This document shows, piece after piece, positions 50,598 to 59,792 of a stretch of 64,000 nucleotides of DNA; positions within the stretch are counted from its first letter, which is position 1; each line of letters begins with the position of its first letter. Position numbers and translations under genes: made by a program. The notes under the pieces were generated by a model. The model saw nothing but the letters and a program-made list of their open reading frames with translations, made no database searches and was not told the origin of the DNA. The DNA lies in NCBI RefSeq assembly GCF_024213195.1, contig NZ_JANAVF010000006.1, positions 434,001 through 498,000 of the forward strand, given 5' to 3'. This stretch comes from Streptomyces sp. TBY4. Its GTDB lineage: Bacteria > Actinomycetota > Actinomycetes > Streptomycetales > Streptomycetaceae.

Positions 50598-52142
50598 TTA
50601 CTTCACGGCCTTCAGCGCGTCGACCACGCCGTAGCCGTAGTAGCCCGTCTGGCCCCAGCCGCTCTCGCAGGTGGTGGCGTCGATCAGGGCGCCCGCGGAG
50701 TTGTAGATCTGCGCCGGGCAGTCCGCCTTGGTGGCCTGGAACTTGAGCATCGCCTGGATCATCGCGGGCGAGGCGTACGGGTGGGCGCTCTTGAGGAGCG
50801 CCGCGACACCGGCGACGTGCGGGGCGGCCATCGAGGTGCCCTGCTTGTAGCCGTAGCCGCCGCCCAGGACGGTCGACAGCACGCGGCCGTTGGCGTCCGG
50901 GGTGGCCGGGACCTGCCACTTGTCGCCGCCGGGGGCGGCGACGTCCACGACTCCGAGGCCGTAGCTGGAGTAGTACGAGCGCAGGCCCTTGTCACCGGTC
51001 GCCGACACCGTGACCACGCCCGGGAGCTGGGTGGGCAGGTCGAAGCAGACGCTCGGGTCGATGGTGCGCGGCACCGGGGTGGTGTCGTTCGGGCTGGTGT
51101 CGTCGAGGATCGAGTCCCCGGCCAGGTCGTGGTTGGAGTTTCCGGCGGAGGCCACGTGCAGCGTGCCCTTGCGCTCGGAGTACTTGGTGGCCCGACCGAT
51201 GGCCTCCACCAGCGCCTTCTGGTCCTCGTCCGCCTTGCAGTTGTAGAGCCAGGGGTCGACGTAGTAGCTGTTGTTGGTCACCTCGATCCCCTTCTCGGCG
51301 GCGAACATGAAGCCGCAGACGACCGCCTCGGTGTAGAAGAGGCTGGTGCCGGGCTCGCTCACCTTGATGCCGGCGATCTTGACGCCCGGTGCGACACCGC
51401 TGATGCCGATGCCGTTGCGGGGGGCCCCGATGGTGCCGGCCACGTGGGTGCCGTGGTCGCTGCCGTCCGCGTACGGGCGCCAGGCGCCCTCGGTGGTGTC
51501 CGCGACACCGCCGACGCAGTTGGCCGACTGCTCCTTGGAGAAGTTCCCGGCGAGATCCGGGTGAGTGTCGTCGACACCCGTGTCGATGATGCCCACCGTG
51601 ACGTCGGGGCTGCCATCGTTGATCTTGTGAGCCTGATCGGCCTTGATCGTCCGCAGGTCCCACTGGTTCGACTCCAGCGGCTCCTGACCCTCCTGGGCGG
51701 CCGCGGCGGCCTTGGCGGCGTCGGCCGCGCTCAGGTGCTGGGTCGCGCCCTCGTCGGTGGTCTGCACCGTCTGGAGGGGGGCGGTGCGGGTGGCGCCGAC
51801 CGAGTCGAACAGGCCGCGGTTGGCGCGCAGCTGCTTGGCGAAGTCGGGGTTCTGGGAGTGTGCGACGACGACCCCGATCTGCTCATAGGCCGTCACCACC
51901 GTTCCACCGGCCCGCTCGATGGCCTTCTTCGCCGCCTTGACCGTGGCATAGGTCTTCAGGTTCGCCACGTACGACAGCTTCGGGCCGTTCGTCTCGGCCG
52001 CGGAGGTCGTGGCCGCGTCCGCCGTCGTGCTCACCGGTGCGGCTGAGGCCGCGACCGAGGGCAGGAAGGCGAGCGAGGCGGTGAGCGCCAGGCCGACCGG
52101 TATGGCGAGGGCACGCCGGCGGCCGGATCCCAGATGAGCCAT
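50598..52142 (-). CDS. Secreted S8 family subtilisin-like protease
   Basis: A 514-residue preproenzyme. The signal peptide (RRRALAIPVGLALTASLAFL, then AASAA) is followed by a pro-region, and the catalytic domain has Asp in IIDTGVDDTHPDL (about 187), His in DHGTHVAGT (about 234) and Ser in GTSMAAPHVAG (about 436). Asn in VASAGNSNH provides the oxyanion hole. The gene is monocistronic with GGAG six bases upstream. Extracellular protein degradation is the likely role. Confidence 0.96.
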   Translation of the reverse strand: MAHLGSGRRRALAIPVGLALTASLAFLPSVAASAAPVSTTADAATTSAAETNGPKLSYVANLKTYATVKAAKKAIERAGGTVVTAYEQIGVVVAHSQNPDFAKQLRANRGLFDSVGATRTAPLQTVQTTDEGATQHLSAADAAKAAAAAQEGQEPLESNQWDLRTIKADQAHKINDGSPDVTVGIIDTGVDDTHPDLAGNFSKEQSANCVGGVADTTEGAWRPYADGSDHGTHVAGTIGAPRNGIGISGVAPGVKIAGIKVSEPGTSLFYTEAVVCGFMFAAEKGIEVTNNSYYVDPWLYNCKADEDQKALVEAIGRATKYSERKGTLHVASAGNSNHDLAGDSILDDTSPNDTTPVPRTIDPSVCFDLPTQLPGVVTVSATGDKGLRSYYSSYGLGVVDVAAPGGDKWQVPATPDANGRVLSTVLGGGYGYKQGTSMAAPHVAGVAALLKSAHPYASPAMIQAMLKFQATKADCPAQIYNSAGALIDATTCESGWGQTGYYGYGVVDALKAVK

Positions 52143-52398
52143 GGGTTCTCCAGATCATCTTTGAAAAATCCGTCCGGGCGCGGTCGCGCCGGACGGGTCC
52201 ATGACAGGCGAACTTAGCGTTTCTGTTCCCCTCTGCGCCATTAGTTCGAGGAATCAGTTCCCAAAGAAACAAACAGGTGTTGAACCACCCCGACGCGCCG
52301 GACGTGCCGTTGACAGGGGGGATCGGCACCACCGTCCCCCCACGGAGGTTGTTTTGTCCGTCACCCCCACCGCACCCGCGTCACAAGGAGAGTCCCCC
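52143..52398. other. Divergent promoter region, subtilase and symporter operon
   Basis: Includes a GC-rich hairpin (CGTCC...GGACG, 52171-52195) in the leader of the subtilase transcript and an AT-rich block (52205-52275) with likely promoters on both strands. Confidence 0.5.
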
Positions 52399-52773
52399 GT
52401 GACCACCGAAGCAGCGCCGCCCCCGGGCAGCGCGGGAACGCCGCCGGCGAGCCCCGCGGCCCCCACGGCCGAAGAGTTCGTACGCGTCCAGCAGAGCGCG
52501 GAGTTCGCCGAACTGCGCCGCGCCACCCGCTCCTTCGCCTTCCCGCTCACCGTGGCGTTCATCGCCTGGTACCTGCTCTACGTCCTGCTCTCCAGCTACG
52601 CGGGCGGCTTCATGGGGACGAAGCTCTTCGGCAACATCAACGTCGCCCTCGTCCTGGGCCTCGGCCAGTTCGCGACGACCTTCCTCATCGCCTGGCTGTA
52701 CTCGCGCCACGCGGCGGCGAAGCTCGACCCCAAGGCCTCGGCCATCAAGGCAAGGATGGAGGCGGGCGAATGA
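52399..52773 (+). CDS. DUF485 small membrane protein
   Basis: A 124-residue protein with two helices (FAFPLTVAFIAWYLLYVLLSSY and VALVLGLGQFATTFLIAWLYSR), the DUF485 layout found before acetate/cation symporters. GTG 52399 has AAGGAG eight bases upstream; TTG 52354 with GGAGG upstream would add 15 residues. Stop overlaps the symporter ATG (ATGA). Probably an accessory of that transporter. Confidence 0.9.
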   Translation: MTTEAAPPPGSAGTPPASPAAPTAEEFVRVQQSAEFAELRRATRSFAFPLTVAFIAWYLLYVLLSSYAGGFMGTKLFGNINVALVLGLGQFATTFLIAWLYSRHAAAKLDPKASAIKARMEAGE

Positions 52774-54425
52774 GCGCCCCGCTGTACGTGGCGGTCGCCG
52801 GGGCGGCCACGGCGGGTACGACCACCGCCGCCGGCGCCTCCGAGCACCGCCCGCTGATCATCACCCTGTTCGGGCTGTTCGTCGTCGCCACCCTGGCCAT
52901 CACCGTCTGGGCCGGACGCCAGACCAAGGACGCCGCCGACTTCTACGCGGGCGGCCGCCAGTTCACCGGATTCCAGAACGGCCTGGCCATCTCCGGCGAC
53001 TACATGTCCGCCGCGTCCTTCCTCGGCATCGCCGGAGCCATCGCGCTCTTCGGCTACGACGGCTTCCTCTACTCGATCGGCTTCCTCGTCGCCTGGCTGG
53101 TGGCCCTGCTCCTGGTCGCCGAGCCGCTGCGCAACTCCGGCCGCTACACGATGGGCGACGTGCTCGCGTACCGGATGCGCCAGCGCCCCGTACGCACCGC
53201 CGCCGGCACCTCCACCATCGTGGTCTCGATCTTCTACCTGCTCGCCCAGATGGCCGGCGCCGGCGTGCTCGTCTCGCTGCTCCTCGGCATCACCAGCGAC
53301 TTCGGCAAGGTCGTGATCGTCTCGCTGGTCGGCATCCTGATGATCCTCTACGTCACCATCGGCGGGATGAAGGGCACCACCTGGGTCCAGATGATCAAGG
53401 CCGTGCTGCTGATCGCGGGCACGCTGCTGATCACCTTCCTGGTGCTGCTCAAGTTCAACTTCAACGTCTCGGACCTGCTGGGTCAGGCCGCCGACAACAG
53501 CGGCCAGGGGGTGAAGTTCCTGGAGCCGGGCCTGAAGTACGGCAAGGACTCGCTCTCGAAGCTGGACTTCATCTCGCTCGGCCTCGCCCTGGTCCTGGGC
53601 ACCGCCGGCCTGCCGCACATCCTGATCCGCTTCTACACGGTCCCCACGGCCAAGGCCGCCCGCAAGTCCGTGAACTGGGCCATCGGCATCATCGGCTCCT
53701 TCTACCTGATGACGATCGTCCTCGGCTTCGGCGCCGCGGCCCTGCTCAAGCGGACCGACATCATCGCCTCCAACAAGGCCGGCACCACCGCCGCCCCGCT
53801 GCTCGCCCAGGAGATCGGCGGCGGTCCGGGCTCCACCGGGGGCGCGGTCCTGCTCGCCGTGATCTCGGCGGTGGCCTTCGCCACCATCCTCGCGGTCGTC
53901 GCCGGCCTGACGCTGGCCTCCTCCTCGTCCTTCGCGCACGACATCTACGTGAACGTGATCCGCAAGGGCAAGGCCACCGAGAAGGAAGAGGTACGGGCGG
54001 CCCGCTGGTCCACCGTGATCATCGGAGCCGTCGCCATCGGCCTCGGCGCCCTGGCCCGCGACCTCAACGTGGCCGGCCTCGTCGCCCTGGCCTTCGCGGT
54101 CGCCGCCTCCGCCAACCTGCCGACGATCCTCTACAGCCTCTTCTGGAAGCGCTTCACCACCCAGGGCGCCCTGTGGTCCATCTACGGAGGCCTGGTCTCC
54201 TCGGTCGTCCTGGTGCTGTTCTCGCCGGTGGTCTCCGGCAAGCCCACCTCGATGTTCAAGGGCGCCGACTTCTACTGGTTCCCCCTGGAGAACCCCGGCA
54301 TCATCTCCATCCCCCTCGGCTTCCTGCTCGGGTGGCTGGGAACCGTCCTCTCGAAGGAGAAGGCCGACCCGCAGAAGTTCGCCGAGCTCGAAGTCCGGTC
54401 GCTCACCGGAACCGGCGCACACTGA
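52770..54425 (+). CDS. Sodium:solute symporter, acetate/cation type (ActP-like)
   Basis: A 551-residue transporter with 13 predicted helices. FYAGGRQFTGFQNGLAISGDYMSAASFLGI is the N-terminal SSS signature, and GGMKGTTWVQMIKA is the second. Size and the DUF485 partner fit the ActP group that imports acetate or other short organic acids with Na+. A terminator follows 36 bases after the stop. Confidence 0.94.
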   Translation: MSAPLYVAVAGAATAGTTTAAGASEHRPLIITLFGLFVVATLAITVWAGRQTKDAADFYAGGRQFTGFQNGLAISGDYMSAASFLGIAGAIALFGYDGFLYSIGFLVAWLVALLLVAEPLRNSGRYTMGDVLAYRMRQRPVRTAAGTSTIVVSIFYLLAQMAGAGVLVSLLLGITSDFGKVVIVSLVGILMILYVTIGGMKGTTWVQMIKAVLLIAGTLLITFLVLLKFNFNVSDLLGQAADNSGQGVKFLEPGLKYGKDSLSKLDFISLGLALVLGTAGLPHILIRFYTVPTAKAARKSVNWAIGIIGSFYLMTIVLGFGAAALLKRTDIIASNKAGTTAAPLLAQEIGGGPGSTGGAVLLAVISAVAFATILAVVAGLTLASSSSFAHDIYVNVIRKGKATEKEEVRAARWSTVIIGAVAIGLGALARDLNVAGLVALAFAVAASANLPTILYSLFWKRFTTQGALWSIYGGLVSSVVLVLFSPVVSGKPTSMFKGADFYWFPLENPGIISIPLGFLLGWLGTVLSKEKADPQKFAELEVRSLTGTGAH

Positions 54426-54460
54426 CGGCCTGCGCCTCGGCGGGATCGTCCGAACACCCA

Positions 54461-54498
54461 GCGTGGCCGTGTCGTACTTCCCTACGACACGGCCACGC
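54461..54498 (+). terminator. Terminator of the symporter operon
   Basis: A 16-bp stem (GCGTGGCCGTGTCGTA and complement) with loop CTTCCC. Confidence 0.85.
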
Positions 54499-54621
54499 CT
54501 CGTCTCGTTCATTCGGGCATCCCTATATGACACAGGCGTCGCGTAGGCTCGTTGATAGCGCTCGTACTCTCATCCATCGCGGCGCAAACCTCTACAAACC
54601 GGACAGGGGAGGGGGCTTACA

Positions 54622-55611
54622 GTGCTTCTCGACACCTACGGCCGCGTAGCCACTGACCTGCGCGTCTCGCTCACCGACCGGTGCAATCTGCGCTGCACTT
54701 ACTGCATGCCCGAGGAGGGCCTGCAGTGGCTCGGCAAATCGGATCTGCTCAGTGACGACGAGATCGTCCGGCTGATCCGCATCGCGGTGACCCAGCTCGG
54801 CATCGAGGAAGTCCGCTTCACCGGCGGCGAGCCGCTCCTGCGCCCCGGCCTCGTCGGGATCGTCGAGCAGTGCGCGGCCCTGGAGCCGCGCCCCAAGATG
54901 TCGCTGACCACCAACGGCATCGGCCTCAAGCGCACCGCGCAGGCGCTCAAGGTCGCCGGCCTGGACCGGGTGAACGTTTCCCTGGACACCCTGCGGCCCG
55001 AGGTCTTCAAGACCCTGACCCGGCGCGACCGCCACAAGGACGTCATCGAGGGCATGGCCGCCGCCCGCGACGCCGGCCTCACCCCCGTCAAGGTCAACGC
55101 GGTGCTGATGCCCGGACTCAACGACGACGAGGCCCCCGACCTGCTGGCCTGGGCCGTGGAGAACGAGTACGAGCTCCGCTTCATCGAGCAGATGCCGCTC
55201 GACGCCCAGCACGGCTGGAAGCGCGACGGCATGATCACCGCCGGTGACATCCTGGAATCCCTGCGCACCCGCTTCACCCTCACCGAAGAGGGGTCCGAGG
55301 AGCGCGGCTCCGCCCCGGCCGAGCGCTGGGTCGTCGACGGCGGCCCGGCCACCGTCGGCGTCATCGCCTCGGTCACCCGCCCCTTCTGCGGAGCCTGCGA
55401 CCGTACGCGCCTCACGGCCGACGGCCAGATCCGTACGTGCCTCTTCGCCACCGAGGAGTCCGACCTGCGCGCCGCCCTGCGCTCGGGCGCCCCGGACGAG
55501 GAGATCGCCCGCCTGTGGAAGGTGGCGATGTGGGGCAAGAAGGCCGGCTCCGGCCTCGACGACCCGAGCTTCCTGCAGCCCGACCGCCCGATGTCGGCGA
55601 TCGGCGGCTGA
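54622..55611 (+). CDS. moaA: GTP 3',8-cyclase, molybdenum cofactor synthesis
   Basis: A 329-residue radical SAM enzyme that converts GTP to the cyclic intermediate of molybdopterin. The SAM cluster is CNLRCTYC (CxxxCxxC, residues 22-29), RFTGGEPLLRP follows, and the second cluster is in CGACDRTRLTADGQIRTC near 258-275. The C-terminal GG tail is present (AIGG). GTG start with GGAGGGGG upstream. Other moa genes are not adjacent. Confidence 0.97.
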   Translation: MLLDTYGRVATDLRVSLTDRCNLRCTYCMPEEGLQWLGKSDLLSDDEIVRLIRIAVTQLGIEEVRFTGGEPLLRPGLVGIVEQCAALEPRPKMSLTTNGIGLKRTAQALKVAGLDRVNVSLDTLRPEVFKTLTRRDRHKDVIEGMAAARDAGLTPVKVNAVLMPGLNDDEAPDLLAWAVENEYELRFIEQMPLDAQHGWKRDGMITAGDILESLRTRFTLTEEGSEERGSAPAERWVVDGGPATVGVIASVTRPFCGACDRTRLTADGQIRTCLFATEESDLRAALRSGAPDEEIARLWKVAMWGKKAGSGLDDPSFLQPDRPMSAIGG

Positions 55612-55620
55612 CCACCGCCC

Positions 55621-55707
55621 GAGCCGTCGCCGATGGCGACGGCTCCGGCTCCGTCTCAGAGCGAACCCGAGGGCTCGCAGCGGCTACGGCCGCTGCGAGC
55701 CCTCGGG
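55621..55707 (+). terminator. Two tandem hairpins after moaA
   Basis: First: GAGCCGTCGCC with its complement around GAT... (55621-55645). Second: a 19-bp stem with TACG loop (55666-55707), whose distal arm is also the 3' end of the opposite-strand gene. Confidence 0.75.
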
Positions 55708-55956
55708 CGCTTCCCACTCGTCGAGCTTCACCACGTCCTTGAGGAAACCGCGGACCCCCAGGAACTGGGACAGGTGCTCGCGGTGCTCCTCGCACGCCAG
55801 CCAGGTCTTGCGGCGCTCGGGGGTGTGCAGCTTCGGGTTGTTCCACGCCAGGACCCAGACGGCCGCCTCGCGGCAGGCCTTGGCGGAGCAGGTGGGCGCG
55901 TCGGCGGGGGTTTCGCCGCCGGAAGCGTCGTTCAGGGGTGCGTCTAGGGGAGTCAC
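55684..55956 (-). CDS. Small conserved cysteine-containing protein
   Basis: A 90-residue protein. CSAKACREAAVWVLAWNNP and ACEEHREHL provide C-x4-C and C-x2-H-x2-H, a likely zinc site. It is conserved beside moaA in my memory of streptomycetes, but no function is known. The stop lies in the moaA terminator. Confidence 0.8.
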   Translation of the reverse strand: MTPLDAPLNDASGGETPADAPTCSAKACREAAVWVLAWNNPKLHTPERRKTWLACEEHREHLSQFLGVRGFLKDVVKLDEWEAPEGSQRP

Positions 55957-56092
55957 GGCTCAACCCTAAGACGGAATGGCGACGCCGAGCAGCCACGGGG
56001 GGAGCTGCCCGGCGTCGGTCCGTCGCTCCGACGGGGGATGCGGAGCGCGTAGGCAGTATGTCACGCAGGACCCGGTGCGGTGCACTGGAACT

Positions 56093-56425
56093 TCATGATT
56101 GATCTGAGCTTTTCTTGAGGTTTCCGTCACCCAGCGCGGGGCGCACGGGCGACGGAAGGAAGTGCGAGGGCAGGGAGGGCGTCGATTCGCGCCCCGCGTT
56201 GGCGATCACCACCGCGATGTACGGCAGCAGCGCCCCCGCGACGAGCGTCACGATCGCCACGGGCCGCTGCACGTTCCACAGGACGATCGTCGCGACCACC
56301 GACAGGGTTCTGATCAGCATCGAGATCACGTACCGGCGCTGGCGCCCCCGTACGTCCTCGGCGAGGCCCATCCGCGCTCCCGTGATCCGGAAGACCTCGG
56401 AATCCTTCCGCTTCGTCCGCTCCAC
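56093..56425 (-). CDS. DUF3099 membrane protein
   Basis: A 110-residue protein starting VERTKRKDSEVFRITGARMGLAEDVRGRQRRYVISM, the DUF3099 signature, with two helices after residue 40 (LIRTLSVVATIVLWNV and PVAIVTLVAGALLPYIAVVIAN). Function unknown. GTG 56425 is inferred from the family N-terminus; the frame is open far upstream. Confidence 0.87.
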   Translation of the reverse strand: MERTKRKDSEVFRITGARMGLAEDVRGRQRRYVISMLIRTLSVVATIVLWNVQRPVAIVTLVAGALLPYIAVVIANAGRESTPSLPSHFLPSPVRPALGDGNLKKSSDQS

Positions 56426-56603
56426 AACCCACCACCCGATCGATCGCCGGACACTCCCCGGCCCGGACGCCTCCACGGTACGCCGCCCGCCCGGAGCCGG
56501 GCAGAGGGGGTGTCCCCCGAATGGCGCTGTCCGAAATGCGAGGTAGGCCGGACGGGTCAAGACTGGGCCCACATGCGCACCACGCGCCAGGAGGAGGCTC
56601 GAC

Positions 56604-56882
56604 ATGGGTTGGTTGTGGGCGATCATCGTCGGCTTTGTACTGGGACTGATAGCCCGGGCGATCCTGCCGGGCAAGCAGCACCAGCCCCTTTGGCTGACCA
56701 CGATCTTCGGCATCGTCGGGGCCGTCCTCGGCAACGCCGTGGCCACGTGGATCGGCGTCAACGAAACGCGCGGCATCGACTGGATCCGCCACCTGCTGCA
56801 GCTGGCCGGAGCCGTCGTGGTGGTCGGTCTCGGCGACCTGATCTACAGCTCGCTGCGCGGCGGCAAGAAGCAGATGACGTGA
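56604..56882 (+). CDS. GlsB/YeaQ/YmgE family small membrane protein
   Basis: A 92-residue protein with three helices: LWAIIVGFVLGLIARAILPG, TTIFGIVGAVLGNAVATWIG and GAVVVVGLGDLIYSSLRGG. This is the transglycosylase-associated family (a historical name); members are stress-induced and the role is not known. GGAGG precedes the ATG by about 10 bases. Confidence 0.9.
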   Translation: MGWLWAIIVGFVLGLIARAILPGKQHQPLWLTTIFGIVGAVLGNAVATWIGVNETRGIDWIRHLLQLAGAVVVVGLGDLIYSSLRGGKKQMT

Positions 56883-56912
56883 CCTGAGGTCCCGGCCCGC
56901 CGCACGGCGTGC

Positions 56913-56966
56913 CACGACGGAGGGGCCGGCCCGGACAATGTCGTCCGGACCGGCCCCTCCGTCGTG
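56913..56966. terminator. Bidirectional terminator, GlsB and tyrS genes
   Basis: CACGACGGAGGGGCCGG/CCGGCCCCTCCGTCGTG (17 bp) plus CCGGAC/GTCCGG, separated by one mismatch, with loop AATGTC, between convergent genes. Confidence 0.85.
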
Positions 56967-56982
56967 CTGTTCCCGGTGCTGC

Positions 56983-58248
56983 CTAGCCGGTGACCTCGAC
57001 CGCCGCCAGGTTCTTCTTGCCGCGGCGCAGCACCAGCCAGCGCCCGTGCAGCAGGTCCTCCTTGGCGGGGACCGCGTCCTCGGAGGCGACCTTCACGTTG
57101 TTCACGTAGGCGCCGCCCTCCTTGACGGTCCGGCGCGCGGCCGACTTGCTCGCGACCAGCCCGGTCTCGGCCAGCAGGTCGACGACCAGGCCCGGCTCGG
57201 CCACCTTCGCCTGCGGCAGCTCGGACAGGGCCGCGGCCAGGGTGGCCTCGTCCAGCTCCGCCAGCTCGCCCTGGCCGAACAGCGCCTTGGACGCCGCGAT
57301 GACGGCGGCGCACTGGTCGGCGCCGTGCACCAGCGTGGTCAGCTCCTCCGCCAGCGCCCGCTGGGCGGCACGCGCCTGTGGCCGCTCGGCGGTCTGCGCC
57401 TCCAGCGCCTCCAGCTCCTCACGGGTCTGGAAGGACAGGATGCGCATGTAGGTGGAGACATCCCGGTCGTCCACGTTCAGCCAGAACTGGTAGAACGCGT
57501 ACGGGGTGGTCATCTCCGGGTCGAGCCAGACGGCGCCGCTCTCGGACTTGCCGAACTTGGTGCCGTCCGCCTTGACCATCAGCGGGGTCGCGATGGCGTG
57601 GACGTGCGCGTCCGGCTCCACCCGGTGGATCAGGTCGAGACCGGCCGTCAGGTTGCCCCACTGGTCGGAACCGCCCTGCTGGAGCACGCAGCCGTGCCGG
57701 CGGTACAGCTCCAGGAAGTCCATGCCCTGGAGCAGCTGGTAGCTGAACTCCGTGTAGCTGATGCCCTGGTCGGACTCCAGCCGCTTGGCGACCGAGTCCT
57801 TCGTCAGCATCTTGTTGACACGGAAGTGCTTGCCGATGTCCCGGAGGAACTCGATGGCGGACATGCCCGCCGTCCAGTCCAGGTTGTTCACCATGAGCGC
57901 CGCGTTCTCGCCCTCGAAGGACAGGAACGGCTCGATCTGGGTGCGCAGCCGCGACACCCAGTTCGCGACGGTCTCCGGGTCGTTCAGGGTGCGCTCGGCG
58001 GTCGGCCGCGGGTCGCCGATCTGACCCGTGGCCCCGCCGACCAGCGCCAGCGGACGGTGGCCCGCCTGCTGGAGCCGGCGCACGGTGAGGACCTGCACCA
58101 GGTGCCCCACGTGCAGCGAGGCGGCCGTCGGGTCGAAGCCGCAATAGAACGTGACGGGACCGTCCGCGAACGCCTTGCGCAGCGCTTCTTCATCGGTGGA
58201 CTGGGCGAAGAGCCCGCGCCACTTCAGTTCGTCGACGATGTCCGTCAC
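56983..58248 (-). CDS. tyrS: Tyrosyl-tRNA synthetase
   Basis: A 421-residue class I synthetase. HIGH-type motif HVGH (about 46-49), GGATGQIGDP, YQLLQGMDFLEL and KMSKS-type KFGKS near 230 show TyrRS. The C-terminal S4 domain is at about 350-415 (VDLLAETGLVASKSAARRTVKEGGAYVNN). Monocistronic; no T-box elements seen upstream. A 16-bp tandem repeat with GATC sites lies about 90 bases upstream. Confidence 0.98.
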   Translation of the reverse strand: MTDIVDELKWRGLFAQSTDEEALRKAFADGPVTFYCGFDPTAASLHVGHLVQVLTVRRLQQAGHRPLALVGGATGQIGDPRPTAERTLNDPETVANWVSRLRTQIEPFLSFEGENAALMVNNLDWTAGMSAIEFLRDIGKHFRVNKMLTKDSVAKRLESDQGISYTEFSYQLLQGMDFLELYRRHGCVLQQGGSDQWGNLTAGLDLIHRVEPDAHVHAIATPLMVKADGTKFGKSESGAVWLDPEMTTPYAFYQFWLNVDDRDVSTYMRILSFQTREELEALEAQTAERPQARAAQRALAEELTTLVHGADQCAAVIAASKALFGQGELAELDEATLAAALSELPQAKVAEPGLVVDLLAETGLVASKSAARRTVKEGGAYVNNVKVASEDAVPAKEDLLHGRWLVLRRGKKNLAAVEVTG

Positions 58249-58338
58249 GGTTCTGGGTCTCCTTGAACGAGGTGAAACAGAAAGCTGAGGGGTTTCCCCG
58301 CCAGTCTAGGCGGGGAAGACCTGCACCTCTCACCCTTT

Positions 58339-58402
58339 GTTGATCAGGCGCCGCGTTGATCAGACGCCGCGTTGATCAGGCGCCGCGCTGATCAGACGCC
58401 CT
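58339..58402. repeat. Four 16-bp tandem repeats containing TGATCA
   Basis: Units GTTGATCAGGCGCCGC and GTTGATCAGACGCCGC alternate, four copies in all; the last overlaps the tldE stop codon, whose TGA is the TGA of TGATCA. Confidence 0.85.
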
Positions 58403-59792
58403 TGCTGACCGAGCTCATGTTGAAGTCCGGGATCCGCAGAGCCGGCATCGCCGTCCTGGTGAACCAGTCGTTCCATTCGCGCGGCAGGGTCTTCTCGGTC
58501 CGGCCGGCCTCCGAGGCCCGCGACAGCAGGTCCACGGGGGACTCGTTGAACCGGAAGTTGTTGACCTCGCCCACGACCTGGCCGTTCTCCACCAGGTAGA
58601 CGCCGTCCCGGGTCAGCCCGGTGAGCAGCAGCGTCGCCGGGTCCACCTCGCGGATGTACCAGAGGCAGGTCAGCAGCAGCCCCCGCTCGGTGGCGGCCAC
58701 CATCTCCTCCAGCGACTTCTCGCCGCCGGCGTCCAGGATCAGGTTCCCGAACGACGGGGAGACCGGCAGCCCGGTCAGTTCCGCGGTGTGCCGGGTCGTG
58801 GTCAGCCGGGCCAGCTCACCGTCCTTGATCCAGTCGGTCGCCGGGACCGGCAGGCCGTTGTCGAAGACGGAGGCGTCGTCCCCGGAGCTGTGCGCGATCA
58901 CGAACGGCGCGGACTCCAGGCCCGGCGCGTTCGGATCGCTGCGCAGGTTCAGCGGCAGCGGGGAGAGCCGCTCGCCGATCCGGGTGCCGCCGCCGGGCTT
59001 GGAGAAGACCGTCCGGCCCTCCACCGCGTCCCGGGCCGCCGCCGACCACATCTGGTAGATCACCAGGTCGGCCACCGCCGTGGGCGGCAGCAGCGTCTCG
59101 TACCGCCCGGCCGGCAGGTCGATCTTCCGCTCCGCCCAGCCCAGCCGTACGGCCAGCTCCGCGTCCAGCGCGGTCGGGTCCACGTCCTTGAAGTCCCGGG
59201 TCGCGCGGCCCGCCCAGGCCGAGCGCAGCCTGTCCGGGGACTTCGCGTTGAGCTCCAGGGTGCCGTTGGGCTGGTCGTGGCGCAGGCGCAGCCCCGTAGA
59301 GGTGCCCACGTACGTGGAGACCAGCTCGTGGTTGGCGAAGCCGTACAGCTCGCGGCCACCCGCCCGGGCCCGGGCGAAGGCCTCGCCGAGGGCCGGGGCG
59401 AAGTCCGCGAACACCGCCGAGGAGGTCTCGGCCGGGGAGTCGGCGAAGTCCGGCGAGGACGGGGTGCCGGTGACCAGCGGCCGGGCGTCCTCCGCCGGCC
59501 CGGCGCCGCGCGCGGCCGCCTCGGCGGCCCGGACCAGCGGCTCCAGCTCCGCGGCCGTGACGGCGGAGCGCGAGACGACCCCCGAGGCCGTGCCCTCCTT
59601 GCCGTCGACGGTGGCGATGACCGTGAGGGTCCGGCCGCGCGTGACCCCGTTGGTGGTCAGGGCGTTGCCCGCCCAGCGCAGGTTGGCGCTCGACTCCTCG
59701 TCGGCGATGACGACGCAGCCGTCGGCGGTGGACAGCTCCAGCGCCCGCTCGACGATCTCGTGGGGCTTGGTGGTGCGACTCGACGAGGTCAT
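58392..59792 (-). CDS. TldE/PmbA-like peptidase subunit
   Basis: A 466-residue protein of the TldD/PmbA family, without the HExxxH zinc site: it is the TldE-like partner. Landmarks are SSANLRWAGNALTTNG, VVSRSAVTAAEL, the SRSxxxVF-type segments and GLLLTCLWYIREVDPATLLLTGLTRDGVYLVENG near the end. ATG 59792 overlaps the TldD stop. The pair removes leader peptides or degrades proteins in other bacteria; no RiPP precursor is nearby. Confidence 0.92.
   Translation of the reverse strand: MTSSSRTTKPHEIVERALELSTADGCVVIADEESSANLRWAGNALTTNGVTRGRTLTVIATVDGKEGTASGVVSRSAVTAAELEPLVRAAEAAARGAGPAEDARPLVTGTPSSPDFADSPAETSSAVFADFAPALGEAFARARAGGRELYGFANHELVSTYVGTSTGLRLRHDQPNGTLELNAKSPDRLRSAWAGRATRDFKDVDPTALDAELAVRLGWAERKIDLPAGRYETLLPPTAVADLVIYQMWSAAARDAVEGRTVFSKPGGGTRIGERLSPLPLNLRSDPNAPGLESAPFVIAHSSGDDASVFDNGLPVPATDWIKDGELARLTTTRHTAELTGLPVSPSFGNLILDAGGEKSLEEMVAATERGLLLTCLWYIREVDPATLLLTGLTRDGVYLVENGQVVGEVNNFRFNESPVDLLSRASEAGRTEKTLPREWNDWFTRTAMPALRIPDFNMSSVSKGV

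Noticed and set aside
55250..55600. Antisense open frames over moaA
   Set aside because: They lack motifs, and moaA has both iron-sulfur signatures.
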